Of a stretch of DNA of 64,000 bases, positions 44,597 to 54,014 are shown in pieces. The notes beneath the pieces are model-generated. The model did no database searches, was not told the origin of the DNA, and was given only the letters and a program-made list of their open reading frames with translations. The DNA comes from Paraburkholderia franconis (GTDB lineage: Bacteria > Pseudomonadota > Gammaproteobacteria > Burkholderiales > Burkholderiaceae). The first letter of the stretch is position 1, and each line of letters begins with the position of its first letter. The position numbers were made by a program, and so were the translations under genes. The DNA is taken from contig NZ_WHNP01000032.1 in the NCBI RefSeq assembly GCF_009362735.1, positions 1-64,000 of the forward strand, read 5' to 3'.

Positions 44597-46065
44597 TCGA
44601 GGCCACCCTGGCAGAGATACTTGATCGAGAGGTAATCGTCGAGACCGTACTTCGAGCCTTCGCGTCCATAGCCCGATTCCTTGACGCCCCCGAACGGCGC
44701 GGCCTCGCTCGAAATCGCGCCTTCGTTGATGCCTACGAGACCTGCTTCGAGCAGACGCGACACGCGGTCGATGCGTCGCAGATCCTGGCTGTAGAAATAC
44801 GATGCGAGGCCGAAGGGCGTATTGTTCGCGGCGCGGATGGCTTCGGCTTCATCGTCGAAACGAAACAACGGCACGACCGGGCCGAAGGTTTCCTCGCAGC
44901 TGAGCTGCATTTCGGGGGTGGCGTCGGCGAGGACGGTGGGCGCGTAATAGTTCGCACCGAGTTCGGAGCGGCGCTTGCCGCCGGTGAGCACGCGCGCACC
45001 GCGTTTCACCGCGTCGTTCACATGACGCTCGATCTTTTCAACCGCGCGCGCGTTGATCATCGGGCCGATTTGCGCGTCCGGGTCCGTCGCGGGCGCGACC
45101 TTCAATGCGCAGACGCGCTTCGCCAGCAAGTCCGCGAACTTGTCATAGACCGACGACTGCACGTACACGCGATTCGGGCACACGCACGTCTGTCCGCCGT
45201 TGCGGAACTTCGATGCCATGAGGCCGGCGACGGCGGCATCGAGATCGGCGTCGTCGAACACGATGAAGGGCGCGTTGCCGCCGAGTTCCAGCGACAGCTT
45301 CTTCAACGTGCCCGCGGATTCGCGCGCGAGATACTTGCCGACGGGTGTCGAGCCCGTGAAGGTGATCTTGCGTACGCGGCCGTCTTCGAGCCAGTCGGCG
45401 ACGGCTTCCTGCGCGTTGTCGCGCGATGCGCTGATGAGATTCAACGCGCCCGCCGGAACGCCTGCATCATGCGCGAGCATCACCAGCGCGAGCGCGGTGA
45501 GCGGCGTATCTTCCGCCGGCTTGCCGATGACGGTGCAGCCCGCTGCGAGCGCGGGGGCGATCTTGCGCGCGATCATCGCGAGAGGGAAATTCCACGGCGT
45601 GATCGCCGCGACGATGCCCACCGGCTCCTTCACGGCGCTCATGCGCTTGCCGCGTTGCTGCAGCGGAATGATGTCGCCGTAGATGCGCGTGGCTTCATCC
45701 GCGAACCATGCGATATACGATGCCCCGTACATCACTTCGCCACGGCCTTCGGCGAACGGCTTGCCTTGTTCGAGCGAGATGAGACGCCCGAGCGCGTCCG
45801 CGTTTTCGACGATCGACGCATGCCAGCGATGCAGCACGGCTGCGCGATCCTTCGGCAGCGTATCGCGCCAGGCGGGGAAGGCGCGGGCGGCGGCGTCGGT
45901 AGCGGCGCGTGCATCGGCGGGGCCGCTGTCGGCGACTCGCGCGATGACTTCGCCCGTCGCGGGATCGGTGACGGCGAAGCGCTTGCCACTCGCGGCGGGC
46001 ACCCATTTGCCGTCGATGAAGTTGTCGGCGCGAATCAGGTCGCTCAACTCATATCGTTGCGTCAT
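44593..46065 (-). CDS. gabD: NAD(P)+-dependent succinate-semialdehyde dehydrogenase
   Basis: A 490-residue ALDH. PWNFPLAMIARKIAPALAAG and FTGSTPVGKYLA form the cofactor site. The catalytic Glu is in LSLELGGNAPF and the Cys is in NGGQTCVCPNR, where a second Cys two residues later is typical of SSADH. The C-terminus ESGYGREGSKYGLDDYL also fits GabD. GGAG precedes the ATG. It oxidises succinate semialdehyde or a close homologue such as aspartate semialdehyde from the transaminase step. Confidence 0.9.
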   Translation of the reverse strand: MTQRYELSDLIRADNFIDGKWVPAASGKRFAVTDPATGEVIARVADSGPADARAATDAAARAFPAWRDTLPKDRAAVLHRWHASIVENADALGRLISLEQGKPFAEGRGEVMYGASYIAWFADEATRIYGDIIPLQQRGKRMSAVKEPVGIVAAITPWNFPLAMIARKIAPALAAGCTVIGKPAEDTPLTALALVMLAHDAGVPAGALNLISASRDNAQEAVADWLEDGRVRKITFTGSTPVGKYLARESAGTLKKLSLELGGNAPFIVFDDADLDAAVAGLMASKFRNGGQTCVCPNRVYVQSSVYDKFADLLAKRVCALKVAPATDPDAQIGPMINARAVEKIERHVNDAVKRGARVLTGGKRRSELGANYYAPTVLADATPEMQLSCEETFGPVVPLFRFDDEAEAIRAANNTPFGLASYFYSQDLRRIDRVSRLLEAGLVGINEGAISSEAAPFGGVKESGYGREGSKYGLDDYLSIKYLCQGGLE

Positions 46066-46082
46066 GATGGTCTCCAGAGAGA

Positions 46083-47147
46083 TCAGGCGAGCAGTTGCGC
46101 AATCGCTGCCCCGACTTCCGTTGTCTTTGCCGTGCCGCCCAGATCGCCCGTGCGCGGGCCTTCCTTCAATACCGCCGAGATCGCGGTAAGCATCGCATCG
46201 TGGGCGTCACGCTCGCCGAGGAAATCGAGCATCATCGCAGCGCACCAGATCATCGCGATCGGATTGGCAATGCCCTTTCCCGCGATATCCGGCGCGGACC
46301 CATGTACTGGCTCGAACAGCGACGGGAAAGTGCGCTCCGGATTCATGTTCGCCGATGGCGCGATGCCGATCGTGCCCGTGCATGCCGGGCCGAGGTCCGA
46401 GAGAATGTCGCCGAAGAGGTTCGTAGCGACGACCACATCGAAGCGATCCGGATTCAGGACGAAGCGCGCGCACAGGATGTCGATGTGCTGCTTGTCCCAT
46501 GCGACGTCCGGATATTGGGCGGCGATTTCAGCGGCGCGTGAATCCCACCACGGCATGCTGATCGAAATGCCGTTGCTCTTCGTCGCCACGGTGATTTTCT
46601 TCTCGCGCTTCTGCGCCAGATCGAACGCGAACTTCAATACACGCTCCGCGCCTTTGCGCGTGAAGATGGAAGTCTGCGACACGAATTCGCGTTCGGTGCC
46701 TTCGAACGATACGCCGCCGACCGACGAGTACTCGCCTTCGGTGTTCTCGCGCACGATCATGAAATCGATATCGCCCCCCTTGCGGTTCGCGAGCGGCGAG
46801 GGCACGCCATCGAACAAACGCGCGGGCCGCAGATTGATGTACTGGTCGAACTCGCGGCGGAACTTGAGCAGCGAGCCCCACAGCGAAATATGGTCCGGCA
46901 CCGTCTGCGGCCAGCCCACCGCGCCGAACAGAATCGCATCGGCGTCTTGCAGCTGGGCTTTCCAGTCGTCGGGCATCATCTGGCCGTGCTGCGCGTAGTA
47001 GTCGCAGCTCGCCCACTCGATGTGCCGGTATTCGAGCGCGATGTTGAACCGCTTGCTCACGGTATCGAGCGCGCGCAAAGCTTCGGGCATCACTTCCTTG
47101 CCGATGCCGTCGCCCGGAATCACGGCAATGCGATAGATGCTGGACAT
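46083..47147 (-). CDS. ttuC: Tartrate dehydrogenase/decarboxylase-type enzyme
   Basis: A 354-residue member of the isocitrate/isopropylmalate dehydrogenase family. IPGDGIGKEV starts the fold, RPARLFDGVPSPLANRKGGD and RENTEGEYSSVGG bind the substrate, and NLFGDILSDL and EPVHGSAPDIAGKGIANP bind Mg and NAD. These details match TtuC (tartrate dehydrogenase, also oxidising D-malate). GGAG precedes the ATG. It probably feeds a hydroxy-dicarboxylate from this pathway into central metabolism. Confidence 0.88.
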   Translation of the reverse strand: MSSIYRIAVIPGDGIGKEVMPEALRALDTVSKRFNIALEYRHIEWASCDYYAQHGQMMPDDWKAQLQDADAILFGAVGWPQTVPDHISLWGSLLKFRREFDQYINLRPARLFDGVPSPLANRKGGDIDFMIVRENTEGEYSSVGGVSFEGTEREFVSQTSIFTRKGAERVLKFAFDLAQKREKKITVATKSNGISISMPWWDSRAAEIAAQYPDVAWDKQHIDILCARFVLNPDRFDVVVATNLFGDILSDLGPACTGTIGIAPSANMNPERTFPSLFEPVHGSAPDIAGKGIANPIAMIWCAAMMLDFLGERDAHDAMLTAISAVLKEGPRTGDLGGTAKTTEVGAAIAQLLA

Positions 47148-47241
47148 GAATTACTCCGCGTGAAGTTGATAGACGAGGAAAAGCACGCGCGTGCATAAAG
47201 CGCGTGCGTGCTTTCGAAAAGGAAAGTAAGAGGCGCGCGCC

Positions 47242-47739
47242 TCAGTGATGGTGCGGCGAAAAGAGCGTTTCGAGCGGGTAATGCGACTTCACGAACGACG
47301 TCTTGATGATGACGTAGCTGAAGTACTTTTCGATGCCGATGCCGCGCTCCAGCAGCCCCTCGATGATGCTTTGATAGTGGCTCACGCTGCGCGTGACGAA
47401 CTTGAGCAGGTAGTCGTAACCGCCGCTCGCGAGATGACATTCGACGATCTCGTCGACATCCCTCACCGCATTGACGAAGTTGATGAAGTCCTCGCGGCGA
47501 TGATCGGCGAGCGTGACTTCGGTGAAGACCACCTGCACGTCGCCGAGCTTCTCCAGTTGAATCTGCGCACCATAGCCGACGATATAACCCGCCTTCTCCA
47601 GCCGCTTCACGCGAATCAGGCAAGGGCTGGGCGACAGACCGACCGCGTCGGCGAGCTCCACGTTCGTGATGCGCCCGCGTTTCTGCAATTGCGAAAGGAT
47701 ACGCAGATCGATTCGGTCCAGCTTGCTGTCGTTGCTCAT
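47242..47739 (-). CDS. Lrp/AsnC-family regulator
   Basis: A 165-residue regulator with an N-terminal HTH (LDRIDLRILSQLQKRGRITN, VELADAVGLSPSPCLIRVKR) and a C-terminal RAM ligand domain (VVFTEVTLADHRREDFINFV). It forms octamers in known relatives and senses amino acids. It sits between the tartrate-dehydrogenase operon and the aminotransferase gene on the same strand, so it is the likely local regulator, as in amine and ectoine clusters. Start MSNDSK is chosen over an upstream read-through start. Confidence 0.9.
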   Translation of the reverse strand: MSNDSKLDRIDLRILSQLQKRGRITNVELADAVGLSPSPCLIRVKRLEKAGYIVGYGAQIQLEKLGDVQVVFTEVTLADHRREDFINFVNAVRDVDEIVECHLASGGYDYLLKFVTRSVSHYQSIIEGLLERGIGIEKYFSYVIIKTSFVKSHYPLETLFSPHHH

Positions 47740-47782
47740 CGTGACGGGTTCGGTCTTGCATGTCGGCGGTCGGTCGATGTTA

Positions 47783-49192
47783 TCACGCGGCCGCGCGAGA
47801 ACCACATCCGGAATCGCCCTTCAATGCGGCGCGCACGTCGCTTTGTGCGAGCACGTCGTCGAGCGTTTTGCAGACGCGCTCGAACATCATGTCGAAGTTC
47901 GCTTCGGTATAGCACAGCGCCGGCGCGAAGCCGAGAATGTTGTCGCCGAACGCGCGGAACACGAGGCCATTGCGATATGCCGCCGCGGCGACGCGATCCG
48001 GAAGCTTCAGTGATGCATCGAAGCCACGCTTGCTATCCTTGTCGGCGACCAGTTCGAGCGCGCCGAGCAGGCCGCGATGACGCGCATCGCCCACGAGCGG
48101 ATGGTCGAGCAGCGCATCGAGTCCCTGCGCGAAACGCGGTGCCCGCGCCTGGGCGTTCGCGAGCAGGCCGCCTTCGTGATAGAGCCGCATGACTTCAAGA
48201 CCGATGGCCGCGCTCACCGGATGCGCGGAGTACGTGTGGCCGTGACCGATCGCGGCCGATACATCGCCGCCATCGGCAATGCCCTGATAGACCGCATCGG
48301 ACATGAGCACCGCGCCCATGGGCGCGTAGCCCGCAGTGAGGCCCTTCGCGACCGTCATCAGATCGGGCTCGACGCCTTCGCCTTCGCATGCGAAGAGCGG
48401 GCCGGTGCGACCGAAGCCGGTGATGACTTCATCGGCGACAAAGAGGATCTCGAGCTTGCGGCACGCTTCGCGCATCGCCCTCAGCCAGCCGGCGGGCGGC
48501 ACGATCACGCCGCCAGAGCCTTGAATCGGCTCGCAGAAGAATGCGGCGACGTTGTCCTCGCCGAGCTCCGCGACCTTCGCTTCGAGCGCTTTCACCGATG
48601 CATCGATGAGTGCGGCGTCATCGGCGTAATCATTGCGATACGCATACGCCGACGGAATGTGATGCTGCGTCGCAAGCGGCAGATCAAAGTTGCGATGAAA
48701 CGCAGGCAACGCGGTCAGGCCCGCACCGATAGACGACGACCCGTGATAACCGCGTTGCAGCGCGATGCAGTGCTTCTTCGACGGACGGCCCGTCGCGTTG
48801 TAGTAGTGCGTGATGAAGCGCAGGGCGGAATCGACCGCATCCGAGCCGCCGAGCGTGAAGTACACGTGTTGCAGCGATGGGGGCGCGAGTTCCACGAGCT
48901 TCGCGGCCAGTTCGATCGCGGGCTCGGAGCCGAAGTGGAAGTAGCCGGTCGCGTAAGGCAGCTTCGTCATCTGCTTCGCGGCGGCCTCGACGATGCTCGC
49001 GTGCCCATAGCCCGTGTTCACGCACCACAGGCCGGAGAACGCGTCCAGTAGCTGATTGCCTTCCATATCGCGCAGGAACACGCCATCGGCGGAATCGAGC
49101 ACGGTGACGCCGCGCGCTTCATGCGCACGGTAGCTGACGACGGGATGAATCAGATGCTTACGGTCGGACTCGACAAGCGACTTGATCGACAT
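47783..49192 (-). CDS. Class III (omega-amino acid) aminotransferase
   Basis: A 469-residue PLP enzyme. GGSDAVDSALRFITHYYNAT binds the cofactor phosphate, GSGGVIVPPAGWL and LFVADEVITGFGRTG lie on the ring side, and the Schiff-base Lys is in MTVAKGLTAGYAPMGAVL. It is related to beta-alanine/putrescine-pyruvate transaminases. It likely transfers the terminal amino group of the catabolic intermediate, giving the semialdehyde for GabD. AAGAGAG precedes the ATG. Confidence 0.92.
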   Translation of the reverse strand: MSIKSLVESDRKHLIHPVVSYRAHEARGVTVLDSADGVFLRDMEGNQLLDAFSGLWCVNTGYGHASIVEAAAKQMTKLPYATGYFHFGSEPAIELAAKLVELAPPSLQHVYFTLGGSDAVDSALRFITHYYNATGRPSKKHCIALQRGYHGSSSIGAGLTALPAFHRNFDLPLATQHHIPSAYAYRNDYADDAALIDASVKALEAKVAELGEDNVAAFFCEPIQGSGGVIVPPAGWLRAMREACRKLEILFVADEVITGFGRTGPLFACEGEGVEPDLMTVAKGLTAGYAPMGAVLMSDAVYQGIADGGDVSAAIGHGHTYSAHPVSAAIGLEVMRLYHEGGLLANAQARAPRFAQGLDALLDHPLVGDARHRGLLGALELVADKDSKRGFDASLKLPDRVAAAAYRNGLVFRAFGDNILGFAPALCYTEANFDMMFERVCKTLDDVLAQSDVRAALKGDSGCGSRAAA

Positions 49193-49360
49193 GATGCGGC
49201 TCTCTCTTTGTGCGGACAGTGTTCGAAATGGCTCGTGACTGTTTCATACTATCGGCAGAGCCGCATCGCGCGTGTCGCCAAAAAAATCACCAAAAAGCGA
49301 GAATGCGGCGTTTTTCGGGGGGCTTGCAGCATTTTGTGCTGCGCGCTTCGCACAGCGGTT

Positions 49361-50287
49361 TCAGTAGCCGCGCGTGCGGTCGATCTCGCCGATCATGCGC
49401 TCTCCCGCGCGATGGCGGCGCAGATTTTCCAGCACCACGTCAACGGCAGTCTCGGGACGCGTCGCGCTCGCGATATGCGGCGTCAGGCGCACGCGCGGAT
49501 GCGTCCAGAACGGATGCGTCGGCGGCAACGGTTCGGGCTCGGTTACGTCGAGAATTGCGGCGTGAAGATGGCCGCTGTCGAGCGCATCGAGCAAGTCCTG
49601 CTGAATCACGTGCGGGCCGCGCCCCGCGTTGATGAAAGACGCGCCTTCGGGCAGCGCCCCGAACACGCGCTTGCCGATGAGACCGCGCGTGGCATCCGTG
49701 AGCGGCAGCAGGCACACGAGGATATCGGTGCGCGCGAGGAAGGCATCGAGCGATTCGATGCCCGCATAACATTCGATGCCTTCTATTTCATGCGGCGAAC
49801 GGCTCCAGCCCGCGCAAGGAAAGCCGAAAAGACGCAGCGTGCTCAGCACCGCCGTGCCGAGCATGCCGAGTCCCAACACGCCGATGCGCCGCGTCGACGC
49901 CGCGCGCACGGGCCTTTCACGCCATACGCGCTCGCGCTGCTGCATGGCGTAATCGAAGAGGTCGCGATGAATCGTGAGTACCGCCTGCGTCACATATTCC
50001 ACCATGCCTTCGGCGATGCCCGGCTCGGTCATGCGCACAACCGCGACGTGCGGCGGCACGCTCGACAGATCGAACTGATCGATGCCCGCGCCCACCGAGA
50101 AGATCACTTTGAGATTGGGCAAGGTCTGCATGATATCGGCGGGCGGCTGCCACGCGGCGAGATAGCGCACGGCAGCGGGATCGCCAATATCCGGCCACAA
50201 ACGGAACGGCAGGTCCGGCGCTTTTTGCGCGAAGCGTTGCGCCCATTGCCTGCCGCGTTCGGGATCGGCCTTATAGAGAATGGTCAT
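49361..50287 (-). CDS. ghrA: Glyoxylate/hydroxypyruvate reductase A-type dehydrogenase
   Basis: A 308-residue D-2-hydroxyacid dehydrogenase. The NAD(P) motif is IGVLGLGMLGTAVLSTLRLFG, and the active site residues lie in CLLPLTDATRGLIGKRVFGA, FINAGRGPHVIQ and the C-terminal HIASATRPETAV. It reduces glyoxylate or hydroxypyruvate, or oxidises the matching hydroxyacid. It starts right behind the GNAT gene stop (3-bp gap), so the pair is cotranscribed. Confidence 0.88.
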   Translation of the reverse strand: MTILYKADPERGRQWAQRFAQKAPDLPFRLWPDIGDPAAVRYLAAWQPPADIMQTLPNLKVIFSVGAGIDQFDLSSVPPHVAVVRMTEPGIAEGMVEYVTQAVLTIHRDLFDYAMQQRERVWRERPVRAASTRRIGVLGLGMLGTAVLSTLRLFGFPCAGWSRSPHEIEGIECYAGIESLDAFLARTDILVCLLPLTDATRGLIGKRVFGALPEGASFINAGRGPHVIQQDLLDALDSGHLHAAILDVTEPEPLPPTHPFWTHPRVRLTPHIASATRPETAVDVVLENLRRHRAGERMIGEIDRTRGY

Positions 50288-50290
50288 GAA

Positions 50291-51163
50291 TCAGCCCAGC
50301 GCCTGGTTGATGATCGCGAATTGCGCGACGGATGCATCGTGCTGCAGCGTGCCGTTGCGCGCCATCTTGATGACCGTATCGACGCGCTTGAGACCGGCGC
50401 CTTCGAGCCAGTCCGACAGACCGCTTTCGTCCGGCGTGTCGATGCGGGTGAACTTGCCTTCGTAATGCGCGAGCCAGTGCGCGATGAGCGCCTGCGCGCG
50501 GCGCACGTGTTGCTGGTCGGCGGTGAGGGAAACGACTGGGCCGATCGCGTGGCCGCGCCCGAACTCGCGAATGAGTGCAAAGCCCACTGTTTCGCCATCC
50601 CGTTCGAGCAGAACGCCTTGGGCGACGTTCAAGAGCGAAGGCAGCAGCGCGCTTCGGTCAAGCCCGCTCGCGCGCGATGCGAACGCGACGAGCGCTGCCG
50701 TATCGCGCGGCTCGAACGCGCGCACGCTTTCGCCTGTCTGCAACTCGACGCGAGGCGCAGTGAAATCGGCGGATTGATGCTGATGAATCGCGCCGATGCG
50801 CCTGAACCCGAGCTTTGCATAAAGCGGCTCGCCTGCGGGCGTCGCGTGCAAAACGGTGATGCGATTGCCGAGCGCTTCGAGCAGCAGGTCCATCAGCTTG
50901 CGGCCTATGCCTTTGCCCTGTTGATCGGGCGCGACGATCACCATGCCGAGCGAGCCGCCGTCACCGCCATACTTCCAGCACAGCGCGGTGCCGACCACAC
51001 GCTCGCCATCCTGCGCGACGAAACCCGCGCCGGCATCCAGCACGAAGCGCCAGTCATCGGCGCGATGCGGCCATTTGACGTCGAGTGACAGCGCATGTGC
51101 GGCGGCGATGTCATCGACGGTGAAGGGGCGGTAGAGAAGGGTGGATGCTTCGGTGGCGGACAT
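50291..51163 (-). CDS. Tandem GNAT-domain acetyltransferase, copy 2
   Basis: A 290-residue paralogue of 29660-30556 with the same two-fold layout. The first fold has VAPDQQGKGIGRKLMDLLLE, and the second has ERDGETVGFALIREFGRGHA. ATG 51163 is preceded by GGAG at 6 bp; GTG 51175 is a weaker start. The shared HRADDWRF region and C-terminus QFAIINQALG / QFALTSQALW show common origin. The two copies bracket the catabolic block, a layout that suggests a shared amine-acylating role or old duplication. Confidence 0.88.
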   Translation of the reverse strand: MSATEASTLLYRPFTVDDIAAAHALSLDVKWPHRADDWRFVLDAGAGFVAQDGERVVGTALCWKYGGDGGSLGMVIVAPDQQGKGIGRKLMDLLLEALGNRITVLHATPAGEPLYAKLGFRRIGAIHQHQSADFTAPRVELQTGESVRAFEPRDTAALVAFASRASGLDRSALLPSLLNVAQGVLLERDGETVGFALIREFGRGHAIGPVVSLTADQQHVRRAQALIAHWLAHYEGKFTRIDTPDESGLSDWLEGAGLKRVDTVIKMARNGTLQHDASVAQFAIINQALG

Positions 51164-51622
51164 GGGATGCTCCACGATAGGGATTCCTCGCTACTCTGAC
51201 ATGCCACGGAGGCGGCAGCATAGGATGATCCTGTTGTCTTCGATTGCGTGGATGCGCCGCCGGACTTGGCGCTGGCACGTTGAGTTGTTCGCGACGCAAT
51301 GACCGAGAGGGAGCCCGTGCTCTCAGAAAGCGGACGAACCTTGGGTGAGCTCAGTGAAGTGACGCCATGCGACAAAGTGCGCGGCGAGCGGGTTGCGATA
51401 AAGGGAGGCGCGTAGCAAATGTCTCTTGAGCGCGAAGTGCTGCCGAATCGGGCCGAAGCTCGACAGGAACGCCTGGGTGCGTTGAGGGACTCGGAAACCA
51501 CGCATCCGACGCTCGCGTTCGATCACCACCATGGCCACACACGCCGCGCCTGTTGCGTCACGAGCCTGCGGGGCGCAAGATGGGATCGCCAGCCGCTTAC
51601 GAAGCTGCTCTCCGCCCGCGGA
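51164..51622. other. 459-bp gap, no supported gene
   Basis: Only chance frames are visible. It separates the GNAT/GhrA unit from the convergently ending CBS gene. I see no clear terminator. Confidence 0.35.
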
Positions 51623-52226
51623 CTACAGCGTCGGAATTACACCCGGAAGCTCAAGGTGGTATTCCACGCGCTTGACGCCGGGCACACCCTCGGCCGCAAT
51701 GCGGATCGCGCGCTTTTCCTCCTCGGACTCGATCACGCCCCATAGATGTGCGACACCGTCCCTGACAAGCACCCCCTGTTTCGGCAGCCCCCAAGGTTTC
51801 CCATGCATTTCGAGAACGATCGCGTCGCGCAGGCTCGCATCGTCGTGTGAAGCTGAATTAACGGCTGGCGCGGCGCTCGCCAGTGCGCGGATCAGGTTCG
51901 AACGGCTCACGATTCCGACCAGCTTGCCGTCTTTGAGCACCGGCACGCGTTTGAGATGCCGGCGCTCCATGAGGTCGGCAATCTTGTCGAGCGGGAAGTC
52001 CTCTGAAATGGAAATCACCTGGTCGCACATCACGTCGCCGACGACATGACCGTGCTCCTTCACGTACCTCGCGGCCTGCTCGCGCGGCGACGATGACCTT
52101 TCCGTCCGCGTCGACGACGGGCATCCCGCTGATGCCGTTGTCGACGAACAGTCTCGCGGCGTCGTGGATCGTCATGTCTGGTGTGGCGGTAACGACGGAC
52201 GTAGTCATGATGTCGAGTGCGCGCAT
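51623..52226 (-). pseudogene. CBS-BON domain protein, internally deleted and frameshifted
   Basis: The gene starts MRALDIMTTSVVTATPDMTI with AAGGAA upstream, and the first CBS motif reaches VVDADGKVIV near 52085. Reading then shifts frame, and the second part, REQAARYVKEHGHVVGDVM, resumes with the second CBS motif (HLKRVPVLKDGKLVGIVSRS) and a BON domain (residues near DDASLRDAIVLEMHG). The usual linker between CBS repeats (GIVSEGDL...W) is missing, so a deletion of roughly 25-30 codons with frame loss is likely. Intact relatives bind adenosyl nucleotides and may act in stress responses. Confidence 0.8.
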
Positions 52227-52446
52227 GATCGTTCCTTCAGCGTGTCGCGACGGGTCCCCATCTGCTGCACCCGTCGCACAGTTTCGGCAGACGCACCGAC
52301 GTCGGATCGCCGGTGCTGAGGCGCCTTGGTTCAATAGGCAAATGTGATATCGGGTTGAGGGCGCTATCTTTTGTGAAAGGCTCACTGTGGCCGGGATCTT
52401 CGTACTGTTCTTCCAATGATGCGTGGCCACAAATGGTCGGGGCTAC

Positions 52447-53196
52447 TCACGCCCCCAGCCGGCCCAGCATGGCGATGAGCGCAGGAAGCACAAACGGCAA
52501 CACGACTGCCGATACGATCCCATTCATGGCCATGCCGAGACCCGCGAATGCACCAGCCTCCTCACTGATCTGGAACGCCCGTGCCGTGCCTATGCCGTGC
52601 GAGGCCACGCCGATCGCGAAGCCTCGCGCGTCGTCGCGCCGTACGCCTACCAGTCCGAGCATGAGTGTGGATATCACGGCGCCCGTAATGCCAGTGACGA
52701 TCACAATCGCCGCAGTCAACGAGGGAATACCGCCGACCTTGGCCGATATCAGCATTGCGATGGCTGCCGTGACCGATTTGGGTGCAAGCGAGACGACCGT
52801 CGTTGCCTGGCAGTGAAACAGCAATGCGATTGCGACCGCCGACAACACGGCCACGGATGATCCCGCCAGCAGCCCGCACAGCAGCGGGAAACACGCACTT
52901 CGCAGTTTGTGAATCTGACGGTATAGCGGAACCGCCAGCGCGACAATCGCCGGACCCAGCAGGAAATGAATGAACTGCGCCTGTACGAAATAGACGCGAT
53001 AGTCGGTGTGCGTCAGCTTCAGGACGGCGATCAACATCATCACCGCAATAGCGACGGGATTCGCGAACGGATGATTCCGGCACCGGGCATGAAGCCAGCG
53101 CGCGAACAGATACGCTCCGATCGTCAGGGCGAGCGCCGGTACGGGGGAATCGCTCAGGTACGCGCGGGCGAGCGTGGTGATCTCCGGCGTGGACAT
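52447..53196 (-). CDS. LrgB/CidB-family membrane protein
   Basis: A 249-residue integral membrane protein with about seven helices. QFIHFLLGPAIVALAVPLYR, SVAVLSAVAIALLFHCQATT, and LAPKSVTAAIAMLISAKVGG followed by RAFQISEEAGAFAGLGMAMN are typical of LrgB/YohK. Members affect murein hydrolase release or export of small metabolites such as glycolate or pyruvate. AAGGGGGC precedes the ATG. It pairs with the LrgA-like gene 39 bp upstream. Confidence 0.9.
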   Translation of the reverse strand: MSTPEITTLARAYLSDSPVPALALTIGAYLFARWLHARCRNHPFANPVAIAVMMLIAVLKLTHTDYRVYFVQAQFIHFLLGPAIVALAVPLYRQIHKLRSACFPLLCGLLAGSSVAVLSAVAIALLFHCQATTVVSLAPKSVTAAIAMLISAKVGGIPSLTAAIVIVTGITGAVISTLMLGLVGVRRDDARGFAIGVASHGIGTARAFQISEEAGAFAGLGMAMNGIVSAVVLPFVLPALIAMLGRLGA

Positions 53197-53235
53197 GGTT
53201 GCCCCCTTTGCGGATGAGATGCCGTGCCCTGTCTG

Positions 53236-53691
53236 CTAACGCTGCGCCTCGACGGAGGGGACCGTGGAGCGTTCGCCACTGTTGCGTCTTTGCAAAAGCG
53301 CACACGTCACGATTCCGGTAACCGCGACCGAGAGGGCCGTGCTAACGACGATCGCCAGCAGGATGGCGATCAGTTGACCGTTCAACGCCCCTGACAGCCC
53401 GACGACACCCGCACCGGCTGGAATGAACAGAAGCGACAGGTGATTCAGAAGTCCGAGCGCCGGCTTTTCGAGCCGGTGTCCGACGGACGGCGCGGTCGCC
53501 AGTAGGGCAGTGAGCAGGACCATGCCGATGACAGGTCCCGGAATCGGCACGCGCATGATGCGCGCGAGCAGTTCGCCGATGCCCTGGAATGCAATCAATG
53601 TCGCGAAGGTGCACACGACGGCGACGTCGCCGCTTACAACTGCGTTGGGTCGTGTGCTGCGCAATGAAAGGTGCATGTCAGCGCTTCGCAT
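53236..53691 (-). CDS. LrgA/CidA-family membrane protein
   Basis: A protein of about 151 residues with four helices, including LIAFQGIGELLARIMRVPIP, GPVIGMVLLTALLATAPSVG and LSLLFIPAGAGVVGLSGALN, typical of holin-like LrgA/CidA. Its exact start is uncertain (53691 or 53676; a longer frame to 53727 looks non-native). It works with the LrgB-type protein next to it. The C-terminus is longer and more polar than in short CidA forms. Confidence 0.85.
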   Translation of the reverse strand: MRSADMHLSLRSTRPNAVVSGDVAVVCTFATLIAFQGIGELLARIMRVPIPGPVIGMVLLTALLATAPSVGHRLEKPALGLLNHLSLLFIPAGAGVVGLSGALNGQLIAILLAIVVSTALSVAVTGIVTCALLQRRNSGERSTVPSVEAQR

Positions 53692-54014
53692 GGTGCGCCT
53701 GCCGGACGCACCGCAGAGCGCTTTCATTGAAGAACGATCAACGCAGAGATCAATTTCAGTGTGGCTGCATGTGGTTGTGAATTTAGCGGGCGCCGGACAT
53801 GCCGGGGCACGCCGGGAAGCGCCGGCTCAAGGCGCGCGCCGTGCAGTTCTTGCAATCAGGCGTCGATAACAGCTTTCTCGCTTTCTGACCAGAGTTCGAG
53901 AACATCGAATCGACTCATGTCTGTATCGACGCTGGCCTGAACATCAAGGAACCAGCGTTGTGAGGGCGCGCGCACTTCTGGCACAGATTGACAGGACGTC
54001 TTTCCGATCAGGCG

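Noticed and set aside
45022..46998. 658-codon plus-strand ORF over gabD and ttuC
   Set aside because: Shadow of two well-supported minus-strand genes.
43628..49192. Ectoine degradation cluster (DoeBCD/DoeX)
   Set aside because: Enzyme classes are similar (deacylase, ALDH, aminotransferase, Lrp) but DoeA/EutD is missing and the deacylase resembles AstE rather than DoeB.
49121..51088. 655-codon plus-strand ORF over ghrA and the GNAT gene
   Set aside because: Shadow frame, no domain.
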